Assembly: GCA_946479335.1 (NCBI GenBank)
Contig: CAMLFP010000337.1
Span: 1-6,194, forward strand
From: an uncultured Archangium sp.
GTDB lineage: Bacteria; Myxococcota; Myxococcia; Myxococcales; Myxococcaceae
Direction: 5' to 3'
Length of the DNA: 6,194 bases
Shown here: one piece after another, positions 1 to 5,440 of the stretch
Layout of the letters: the number at the start of each line of letters is the position of its first letter
Numbering within the stretch: position 1 is the first letter of the stretch
Program-made: the position numbers and the translations under genes
The notes under the pieces: generated by a model
Databases searched by the model: none
Seen by the model: the letters and a program-made list of their open reading frames with translations, nothing else
Told to the model about the DNA's origin: nothing

Positions 1-141
1 TTGCGGGCCCTGCGCTCCGGTCGCGCCCGCGGGCCCCTGCGGACCCACTTCACCCGGGGGCCCCTGTTCGCCCTGCGGCCCGGGCTTCGAGGTACAGGCG
101 ACGGCGAACATCAACACGGCAGCGACGGCGGCGGCTCTCAT
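1..141 (-). CDS. Collagen-like lipoprotein, N-terminal part (3' end cut by window)
   Basis: This is the 5' part of a minus-strand gene; its first 47 codons are visible and the rest lies beyond the window start. The ATG at 141 opens a short signal peptide (MRAAAVAAVLMFAVAC) with a lipobox-like AVA-Cys, predicting lipidation at Cys16 and export through Sec and the Lol/lipoprotein pathway. From residue 21 it runs into Gly-X-Y triplets ([16 protein letters not shown]...), so it would form a collagen-like stalk. It starts 8 bp after the stop of the paralogous gene upstream and is probably co-transcribed with it; the ribosome site (GTGAGA) is weak. An in-frame ATG at codon 11 is less likely because it would destroy the signal peptide. 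From the lipobox Ala codon onward the DNA matches the neighbour at 97 of 99 positions, while the signal-peptide codons differ. Surface function is unknown. Confidence 0.8.
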   Translation of the reverse strand, partial: MRAAAVAAVLMFAVACTSKPGPQGEQGPPGEVGPQGPAGATGAQGPQ

Positions 142-149
142 CGGCGTTC

Positions 150-1571
150 TCACTGGCAGCAGGCGAGCGGGTGGGTGGTGTTGCACAGCTGGTACGTCGT
201 GTAGCCGTACTGGTTCAGCGTCAGCGCGTCGTCACCATTCGACGACTCGGTCCACGTGCCGGTGGTGCTGTTGGTGCACGCGCCCGAGACACGCCCGCCC
301 GACGGCGCGCGCGTGTAATCGATCCACGCGCCGGCCGCGCCGGGAGACGCGCCGCTCTCGGCCTTCGAGTAGTCGTCGTAGGTGCACAGGAAGCTGCCGG
401 CGAACTCGGCGTTGCACTTCGCGTTGGCGCCGATGATGCCGCCGAGGTTGCCGGTGTACGTCGCGGCGGTGAAGCCGCGGAAGACGCCCTTCGTCGCGCG
501 GCAGCAGGCGAGCGGGTGGGTGGTGTTGCACAGCTGGTACGTCGTGTAGCCGTACTGGTTCAGCGTCAGCGCGTCGTCACCATTCGACGACTCGGTCCAC
601 GTGCCGGTGGTGCTGTTGGTGCACGCGCCCGAGACACGCCCGCCCGACGGCGCGCGCGTGTAGTCGACCCACGCGCCGGCCGCTCCGGGAGACGTGCCGG
701 TCTCGGCCTTCGAAAAGTCGTCGTAGGTGCACAGGAAGCTGCCGGGGAACTCGGTGCTGCACTTCGCGTTGGCGCCGGTGATGCCGCCGAGGTTGCCGTT
801 GAAGAGGGCGCTGGTGAAGCCCGCGAACTGTACGCGCCCCGGGGCGACGAACGGCGAGCCGCCGTCGAGGTACAGCACCGCGCCGGGAGGCCCGGGCGGG
901 CCTTGAATCCCCTGCGGCCCCGTCGAGCCCGCGGGCCCCTGCGCGCCGGTCAAGCCCTGCTCCCCGGGAGGGCCCTGGATGCCCTGGAGACCTTGCGGGC
1001 CCTGCGCTCCTTGCGGCCCCTGCGCGCCGTTGCACACCGCGGAGGTGCCGCCGTCGGCGAAGGTGAGCAGCACGCCGCCCGTCACGCACTGCACGCTCAT
1101 CGCGGGCAACAGCGACGCCGTCACGCCGGGCGCTCCCTGCGGGCCCTGTGCCCCCTGAGGCCCGGCGACGCCCTGCGGCCCCTGCGCGCCGACGGCGCCA
1201 TTGCACACGTTGGTGATGCCGCCATCGGAGAGCTGGGTGACGCGCACGCCGCCGGTGGCGCACGCGGCGTCGCCTGCGGTGAGTGACGTGACGACGACCG
1301 ACGCGCCGGGAGGGCCGATGACGACGCCGCCGTCGACCACCAGCACCGCGCCGGGAGCCCCCTGCACGCCTTGCGGCCCCTCCGCGCCGGTGGCGCCAGT
1401 CGGACCCTGCGCACCCGCCGGGCCTGGTTCACCTTGCGGGCCCTGCGCTCCGGTCGCGCCCGCGGGCCCCTGCGGACCCACTTCACCCTGGGGCCCCTGT
1501 TCGCCCTGCGGCCCGGGCTTCGAGGTGCAGGCCGCCAACACGAGGAGAATGGACAGGCTGAGACGTCGCAT
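150..1571 (-). CDS. Collagen-like lipoprotein with duplicated Cys-rich C-terminal domain
   Basis: A 473-aa predicted lipoprotein. The start at 1571 gives [15 protein letters not shown], a clean lipobox with lipidated Cys15, and has AGGGG 4 nt upstream; the reading frame stays open to 1781 but that extension has no signal peptide and overlaps the sirtuin gene. Gly-X-Y tracts run at about residues 20-74, 125-149 and 182-230, rich in GPQ, GAQ and GPP. Between them are two similar linkers with the pattern C-x2-GGV...DGG...VCNGA (Cys104/123 and Cys162/180), of a kind I associate with myxobacterial surface lipoproteins. The C-terminus is a tandem pair of about 109-aa domains (249-357 and 364-472), each with six cysteines, a G-N-L-G-G-x2-GANAKC start and a PLACC end. 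The domain vaguely recalls DUF1554/endostatin-like domains, which is unverified. Predicted role: a triple-helical, surface-exposed stalk with a disulfide-rich head, perhaps adhesive; this is inference. Confidence 0.9.
   Translation of the reverse strand: MRRLSLSILLVLAACTSKPGPQGEQGPQGEVGPQGPAGATGAQGPQGEPGPAGAQGPTGATGAEGPQGVQGAPGAVLVVDGGVVIGPPGASVVVTSLTAGDAACATGGVRVTQLSDGGITNVCNGAVGAQGPQGVAGPQGAQGPQGAPGVTASLLPAMSVQCVTGGVLLTFADGGTSAVCNGAQGPQGAQGPQGLQGIQGPPGEQGLTGAQGPAGSTGPQGIQGPPGPPGAVLYLDGGSPFVAPGRVQFAGFTSALFNGNLGGITGANAKCSTEFPGSFLCTYDDFSKAETGTSPGAAGAWVDYTRAPSGGRVSGACTNSTTGTWTESSNGDDALTLNQYGYTTYQLCNTTHPLACCRATKGVFRGFTAATYTGNLGGIIGANAKCNAEFAGSFLCTYDDYSKAESGASPGAAGAWIDYTRAPSGGRVSGACTNSTTGTWTESSNGDDALTLNQYGYTTYQLCNTTHPLACCQ
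155..317. repeat. 163-bp perfect direct repeat, copy 1
   Basis: Identical base for base to 500-662 (offset 345 bp, 115 codons). It lies inside the collagen-like lipoprotein gene and encodes the C-terminal half of the second Cys-rich domain. Beyond 317 the copies diverge, beginning with A at 318 versus G at 663, although the protein domains stay similar. Confidence 0.95.
500..662. repeat. 163-bp perfect direct repeat, copy 2
   Basis: Partner of 155-317, encoding the C-terminal half of the first Cys-rich domain. Identity extends to all synonymous positions, pointing to a recent duplication or gene conversion rather than selection on the protein alone. Confidence 0.95.
1434..1532. repeat. Direct repeat shared with the paralogue at 1-99
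   Basis: Matches positions 1-99 at 97 of 99 bases (differences at 56/1489 and 94/1527). It covers the lipobox Ala-Cys codons and the first collagen triplets. The 1-99 copy touches the window edge, so the repeat may extend further. An 18-bp core (TTGCGGGCCCTGCGCTCC) also occurs at 993-1010 within the third collagen tract. Confidence 0.9.
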
Positions 1572-1622
1572 GAGGCCCCTGACCCGGGAGGCGAGCGCCG
1601 AGTGCAAGGTTATTGTCTGCGC
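1572..1622. promoter_or_regulatory. Short divergent intergenic region
   Basis: Only 51 bp separate the starts of the divergent lipoprotein and sirtuin genes, so any promoters must overlap each other or lie inside the opposite coding sequence. It is GC-rich except for an AT-richer patch, AAGGTTATTGTC (1606-1617), that could belong to a -10 element; I cannot define -35 and -10 boxes. GGGAGG at 1586-1591 is a good ribosome site for a possible GTG start of the sirtuin at 1602. Confidence 0.35.
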
Positions 1623-2417
1623 ATGCGCGCGCTGCAGCGGCTCCTTGAGAACAAACGCGTGTGCGTGCTGACCGGCGCCGGCATCAGCACGGAATCCGGC
1701 ATCCCCGACTACCGGGGGCCCACCGCGCCGCCGCGCAAGCGGCCGCCCATTCAGCACCGCGAGTTCGTGAACGACGCGCACACCCGCGCGCGGTACTGGG
1801 CGCGCTCACTGCTGGGCTGGCCGCGCTTCCGCGACTTTCAACCCAACGCCGCGCACCACGCGCTCGCGCGCTGGAGCGCCGTCACCGGCGTCATCACGCA
1901 GAACGTCGACCGCCTCCATCACAAAGCAACACAACGCGATGTATTGGAGTTGCACGGCGCGCTGGCCGATGTGTTGTGTATGAACTGTGGAGCGCGACAG
2001 GCGCGCGACGAACTGCAGCGCGCGCTCGAGGCCGCCAACCCGCGGGTGCTGGAGTCGCGACACACGCTGCTGCCCGACGGCGACGCCGACCTGCCCGATG
2101 CGCTCGTCGATGGGTTCCACGTGCCGGCGTGCGGGTGCGGGGGCGTGCTGAAGCCCGACGTGGTCTTCTTCGGCGACTCCGTGCCGCGCCCGCGCGTGGA
2201 GGCCGCGTACGCGCTGCTCGACGCGGCCGAGGTGCTCTTCGTGGTGGGCAGCTCGTTGACGGTCTTCTCCGGCTACCGCTTCGTGTTGCGCGCGAAGGAG
2301 CGCGGGATGCCGGTGGCGCTGATGAACGTGGGCCCGACGCGCGCCGACGCGGACGCCACGGTGAAGCTCGACGCGTGGGCGGCCCAAGCGCTCCCGGAGC
2401 TCATCGCCTCGCTGTGA
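1623..2417 (+). CDS. SIR2-family NAD-dependent protein deacylase (class II, SIRT4-like sirtuin)
   Basis: A 264-aa sirtuin, a full-length catalytic core. Sirtuins use NAD+ to remove acyl groups from lysine or to transfer ADP-ribose; it should be cytoplasmic. Visible motifs: [15 protein letters not shown] (residues 18-32) of the NAD-binding fold, RRPIQH-like RPPIQH (40-45), [20 protein letters not shown] (92-99), ELHGAL with catalytic His111, zinc cysteines 119/122 and 170/172, [10 protein letters not shown] (176-185), [14 protein letters not shown] (207-220) and NVGPTRAD (235-242). These follow human SIRT4 closely, so class II is well supported; deacylase versus ADP-ribosyltransferase activity cannot be decided. 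ATG 1623 lacks a well-spaced ribosome site (AAGG ends 13 nt before), whereas GTG 1602 has GGGAGG 10 nt upstream and would add seven residues. Odd points: CGCGG rather than the usual CxxCGG at the second zinc pair, Thr103 where a Gly is usual, and low-GC codons from 1923 to 1997. Confidence 0.95.
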   Translation: MRALQRLLENKRVCVLTGAGISTESGIPDYRGPTAPPRKRPPIQHREFVNDAHTRARYWARSLLGWPRFRDFQPNAAHHALARWSAVTGVITQNVDRLHHKATQRDVLELHGALADVLCMNCGARQARDELQRALEAANPRVLESRHTLLPDGDADLPDALVDGFHVPACGCGGVLKPDVVFFGDSVPRPRVEAAYALLDAAEVLFVVGSSLTVFSGYRFVLRAKERGMPVALMNVGPTRADADATVKLDAWAAQALPELIASL

Positions 2418-2479
2418 GCCTCGAGCGCGCCGGGTTCGTTATTGCAACCAAGTGGCGTCTTCGACTACGAGGTGGGCCT
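2418..2479 (+). promoter_or_regulatory. Intergenic gap, possible promoter or operator region before the uptake operon
   Basis: This 62-bp gap contains the AT-rich element GTTATTGCAA (2438-2447) in GC-rich surroundings, a plausible site for a promoter -10 or a regulator. GAGGTGG (2469-2475) is a strong ribosome site placed 4 nt before GTG 2480 and decides that start. No terminator hairpin is visible after the sirtuin, so read-through from it is possible. Confidence 0.35.
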
Positions 2480-2848
2480 GTGCTGATCCGCCGCTCCACC
2501 GTCGCGCTGTTGCTGCTCGCGCAAGGGCTGGGGTTGCTGCACCTCGCGCTGGAGTCGCACACCGATGGCGCCACGGGCGAACAGCTCGACGTGGCGCTGC
2601 TGCGCGCCGACGAGCACCACTCGCAAGCGCCGCACGTCTGCGCGCCCGAGGGTGATGCGACGCTGGCCTCGCGGCCGCTGGAGTGCGCGGTGTTCGCCGC
2701 TTTCCACGCGCCGGTGGTGCTCAGCGCCCTCAACGTCACCTCGTGCGCGGCGCCGCAGTTGCCGGTGGTGCGCGCCTTCGCCACCTTCGAGACGCCGCCG
2801 CAAGACGTGTTGGCGCGCGCGCCGAAGAGCTCCCCGCCAGCGGTCTGA
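2480..2848 (+). CDS. Small exported or membrane-anchored protein with His/Cys residues, upstream of a TonB-dependent receptor
   Basis: A 122-aa protein that I do not recognise firmly. The GTG start is chosen from the GAGGTGG ribosome site and because it places a basic N-terminus (MLIRRS) directly before one hydrophobic segment at about residues 7-24 (VALLLLAQGLGLLHLAL), a signal peptide or membrane anchor. The rest carries DEHHSQAPHVC (44-54), Cys69 and Cys89, and ends in a Pro-rich tail (LARAPKSSPPAV). The hydrophobic N-terminus, Cys/His pairs and RAPxxxPP-like end recall small DUF2946-type proteins that I associate with TonB-dependent receptors in metal contexts; this likeness is weak. It precedes the receptor gene by 84 bp on the same strand. 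The coding frame has the usual high GC at third positions, supporting a real gene. Possible role: periplasmic accessory or metal-binding factor; this is inference. Confidence 0.75.
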   Translation: MLIRRSTVALLLLAQGLGLLHLALESHTDGATGEQLDVALLRADEHHSQAPHVCAPEGDATLASRPLECAVFAAFHAPVVLSALNVTSCAAPQLPVVRAFATFETPPQDVLARAPKSSPPAV

Positions 2849-2884
2849 TCACCGCGCGCCACCGGCGCCGTCGCTGATCACCGC
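2845..2884. repeat. 11-bp direct repeat CTGATCACCGC, two copies
   Basis: CTGATCACCGC occurs at 2845-2855 (overlapping the stop of the small gene) and at 2874-2884, 29 bp apart start to start. Each copy contains the palindrome TGATCA, and the 8-bp palindrome CGGCGCCG (2863-2870) lies between them. Paired binding sites for a regulator are possible, but nothing in the sequence identifies one. Confidence 0.5.
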
Positions 2885-2893
2885 TGTCTCCCC

Positions 2894-2910
2894 TCGTCGC
2901 GTCGCGACGA
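2894..2910. promoter_or_regulatory. 17-nt dyad upstream of the receptor gene
   Basis: TCGTCGCG-T-CGCGACGA is a perfect inverted repeat with 8-nt arms around one central T. The single-base centre rules out a simple RNA hairpin loop and fits an operator for a dimeric regulator better. It ends 22 bp before the receptor ATG at 2933. Chance occurrence in GC-rich DNA cannot be excluded. Confidence 0.35.
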
Positions 2911-2922
2911 ACCTCAACCTCT

Positions 2923-2926
2923 GGAG
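2923..2926 (+). promoter_or_regulatory. Ribosome binding site of the receptor gene
   Basis: GGAG sits 6 nt before ATG 2933 and fixes the start that begins the signal peptide. Confidence 0.7.
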
Positions 2927-2932
2927 TTCCCC

Positions 2933-5440
2933 ATGCGAGTGCTGTTCGCCGCCGCGACGCTGTGCGCGTTCGCCGCGAGTGCCCAGGATGATGTGGTGCC
3001 GCCACGCGTGCTCACGCGGGTCGACGCGACCGTGCCGGTCAACGCGGCGCCGCCCGAGCACGACCACGTGCTGCTGGAGTTCATCGTCGGCACCGACGGC
3101 AAGGCCGCCGACATCCACGTCATCGAGTCGGCCGGCGCCGCGTGGGACCAGGCGACCGTCGACGCGCTCAAGCAGTGGGTCTTCGCGCCCGCCACGCACG
3201 AAGGCGTGCCCACGCCGTCGCGCACCCGCCTCTCGTTCAACATGCCCGCGCTGCCGGTGGAGCCTCCGGACGCCGGCGACGCCGAAACACCGCCCCCACC
3301 GGCCGCCGACCCCGGCATCACCGCCGACGACGCCGACGCCGGGCACCCCGCGCACGAGATGCACACCACCGTCACCGGGCGCACGCAGCCCAGGTCGCGC
3401 GGCGTGGCCGACTTCAACATCGAGGTGGGGCAGCTCTCGGCGGTGCCGCGCAAGAGCGCCTCGGAGCTGCTCAAGCTGGCGCCCGGCATCCTCCTCACCA
3501 ACGAGGGCGGCGAGGGCCACCCCGACCGCATCTTCCTGCGCGGCTTCGACGCGCGCGAAGGGCAAGACCTGGAGCTGACCGTCGACGGCGTGCCCATCAA
3601 CGACTCCGGCAACCTGCACGGCAACGGCTTCGCCGACCTGGGCTTCATCATCCCCGAGCTGGTGTCGAACCTGCGGGTGCTGGAAGGCCCGCTCGACCCG
3701 CGGCAGGGCAACTACGCGGTGGCCGGCAGCGCCGACTACCAACTGGGCCTCAACGAGCGCGGCATCATCATCCGCGGCGGGTACGGCAGCTTCAATTCGG
3801 CGCGGCTGCTGGCGCTGTGGGGGCCGCACGGGCAGTCGTCGCGCACCTTCGGCGGCGTGCAGCTCTTCACCACCGACGGCTTCGGGCAGAACCGCAGCGC
3901 GAAGAACTTCAAGGTGATGGGCCAGTACGAGGGCGCCCTCAACGCCGACACCAGCTTCCGCGTGGGCGCGTTCGCCTACGGCACCACGTACAAGTCAGCG
4001 GGCGTGCTGCGCGACGACGACGTCGCCAACGGCACGGTGCGCTTCTACGACACCTACGACAACCGCCAGGGCGGCGACTCGCTGCGGGCCCAGGTGCACT
4101 TCGATTTGCACGGGCACTCCGGCAACTTCACGCACGACCAGACCGTCTACTTCCTCTACCACTCGACGCGCATCCTCGAGAACTTCACCGGCTTCTTGAA
4201 TGACCCGCAGCTCGCGCAGCAGTCACCGCACGAGCAGCGCGGCGACCTGTTGGACCGCGACACCACCAACTTCACCGTGGGCGCGAAGGGCTCGGCGCGG
4301 TGGCACACCATGCTCTTCGGCCGCCGGCAGGAGCTGGAGGTCGGCTACTCCGCGCGCTTCGACGCGGTCGACGGCGTGCAGACGCGCATCCTCGCGGCGA
4401 GCAACACGCCGTACCTGCGCGACTACGACCTCGACTCGAAGCTCTTCGACGGAGGCCTGTACGCCGACCTGAACCTCTCGCCGGTGTGGTGGCTCACGCT
4501 GCGCGGCGGCCTGCGCGGCGAGTTCCTCACCTACAACGTGCTCAACCGCTGCGCGGTGCAGACGGTGCGGCGGCCCTCGGCGTCGAACCCGCCGGGCGAC
4601 GCGAGCTGCCTCGACCAGCGCGACCTCGGGCTGTACCGCGACCCCACGGAGCGCAACTCCACGTCGGGAGCGGCGCTGATGCCGCGCGGTACGCTGCTGG
4701 TGGGCCCCTTCGAGGGCGTCACCTTCTCGGGCGCGGTGGGCACCGGCATCCGCTCCATCGACCCGCAGTTCATCGCGCAGAACCTCGCCACGCCCTTCGC
4801 GCGCATCTTCTCGTGGGAGGGCGGCGCGGCCTTCGCGCGGCGCTTCGGCGCCTTCGACACCTCGCTGCGCGCCACGGTGTTCGGCACCCGCGTCGACAAG
4901 GACCTGGTGTTCAACGCGCAGGAGGGCCGCGGCGTCATCGGCGGCGCGACGACGCGGCTGGGCGCGCTGGCGGCGGGGCGCGTGCGGCACGGCTGGTTCG
5001 ACGTCTCGGGGAACGTGACGTGGGTGCGCTCCACGTACGACGACACGAAGCTGCTGGTGCCGTACGTGCCTGACTTCGTGGCGCGCCTCGACGCCGCGGT
5101 GTTCCACGACCTGCCGTGGCTGATTCTGGAGAGCCCCCTCAAGGCGCGCGCGGGCTTCGGCCTCACCTACGTCGGGCGGCGCGCGTTGCCGTACGGCCAG
5201 CGCAGCGACGTCATCTTCGTGATGGACGCGTCGGCCGAGCTCTCGTGGAAGGTCGTGTCACTCGGCTTCAGCGTCACCAACCTCGCGGGCGCGAAGTACA
5301 AACAGGTGCAGCTCAACTACGCGAGCGACTTCCACACCACGGGCTCGCTGCCGTCGCTGGTGCCCGCGCACATGTTCGCTGCCGGCGCGCCGCGCGCGTT
5401 CATGGTGACGCTGGGCCTGCACTTCGGAGGTGAAGAATGA
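2933..5440 (+). CDS. TonB-dependent outer-membrane receptor with N-terminal TonB C-terminal-like domain
   Basis: An 835-aa outer-membrane receptor. The signal peptide MRVLFAAATLCAFAASA is predicted to be cleaved before Gln18. Residues about 25-105 form a TonB_C-like domain (VLLEFIVGTDGKAADIHVI, then VDALKQWVFAPATHEGVPTP). A Pro/Asp/Ala-rich linker (106-145) ends in HPAHEMH (138-144). HTTVTGRT (144-151) is a candidate TonB box. The plug (about 150-275) shows SASELLKLAPGILLTNEGG, IFLRGFDAREG, LTVDGVPIND, LHGNGFADLGFIIPE and VLEGPLDPRQGNYAVAGSA. The 22-strand-type barrel fills the remainder, with Cys540 and Cys559 probably disulfide-bonded in an external loop. The end is LGLHFGGEE rather than a terminal aromatic residue; Phe831 may be the barrel signal. 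Such receptors import scarce ligands using TonB-ExbB-ExbD energy. The ligand is unknown. The downstream lipoprotein gene overlaps it by 4 bp. Confidence 0.95.
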   Translation: MRVLFAAATLCAFAASAQDDVVPPRVLTRVDATVPVNAAPPEHDHVLLEFIVGTDGKAADIHVIESAGAAWDQATVDALKQWVFAPATHEGVPTPSRTRLSFNMPALPVEPPDAGDAETPPPPAADPGITADDADAGHPAHEMHTTVTGRTQPRSRGVADFNIEVGQLSAVPRKSASELLKLAPGILLTNEGGEGHPDRIFLRGFDAREGQDLELTVDGVPINDSGNLHGNGFADLGFIIPELVSNLRVLEGPLDPRQGNYAVAGSADYQLGLNERGIIIRGGYGSFNSARLLALWGPHGQSSRTFGGVQLFTTDGFGQNRSAKNFKVMGQYEGALNADTSFRVGAFAYGTTYKSAGVLRDDDVANGTVRFYDTYDNRQGGDSLRAQVHFDLHGHSGNFTHDQTVYFLYHSTRILENFTGFLNDPQLAQQSPHEQRGDLLDRDTTNFTVGAKGSARWHTMLFGRRQELEVGYSARFDAVDGVQTRILAASNTPYLRDYDLDSKLFDGGLYADLNLSPVWWLTLRGGLRGEFLTYNVLNRCAVQTVRRPSASNPPGDASCLDQRDLGLYRDPTERNSTSGAALMPRGTLLVGPFEGVTFSGAVGTGIRSIDPQFIAQNLATPFARIFSWEGGAAFARRFGAFDTSLRATVFGTRVDKDLVFNAQEGRGVIGGATTRLGALAAGRVRHGWFDVSGNVTWVRSTYDDTKLLVPYVPDFVARLDAAVFHDLPWLILESPLKARAGFGLTYVGRRALPYGQRSDVIFVMDASAELSWKVVSLGFSVTNLAGAKYKQVQLNYASDFHTTGSLPSLVPAHMFAAGAPRAFMVTLGLHFGGEE
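5426..5439 (+). promoter_or_regulatory. Strong ribosome site and ATGA translational coupling
   Basis: GGAGG (5426-5430), inside the end of the receptor gene, sits 6 nt before ATG 5437; that ATG overlaps the receptor stop TGA (5438-5440). The two proteins should be made in coupled amounts. Confidence 0.85.

Noticed and set aside
171..1286. Long plus-strand open frame opposite the lipoprotein gene
   Set aside because: Its protein is an Arg/Ala/Gly-rich low-complexity product typical of the antisense of GC-rich repetitive coding DNA, with no domain and no sensible start.
882..1514. Regularly repeated short GC-rich units that might look like a CRISPR array or minisatellite
   Set aside because: The periodicity follows codons of Gly-X-Y triplets; there are no unique spacers of constant length.
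1201..1671. Plus-strand Pro/Cys/Gly-rich open frame
   Set aside because: It is the reverse complement of Gly-X-Y collagen codons, and it crosses the divergent gap and the sirtuin start.
1572..1781. A 70-residue N-terminal extension of the collagen-like lipoprotein in the same open frame
   Set aside because: It overlaps the well-supported sirtuin start region, lacks a signal peptide and would bury the clear lipoprotein signal peptide beginning at 1571.
2442..2447. TTGCAA as half of a nickel or zinc regulator (Nur/Zur-like) box
   Set aside because: There is no second half-site at a suitable distance and the flanks are not symmetrical.
2849..2884. Possible terminator after the small gene
   Set aside because: The CGGCGCCG palindrome has no loop and no following T-run, so an intrinsic terminator is not supported.
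2849..3829. Long minus-strand open frame opposite the receptor gene
   Set aside because: It lies entirely opposite clear signal peptide, TonB_C and plug coding sequence and has no recognisable motif.
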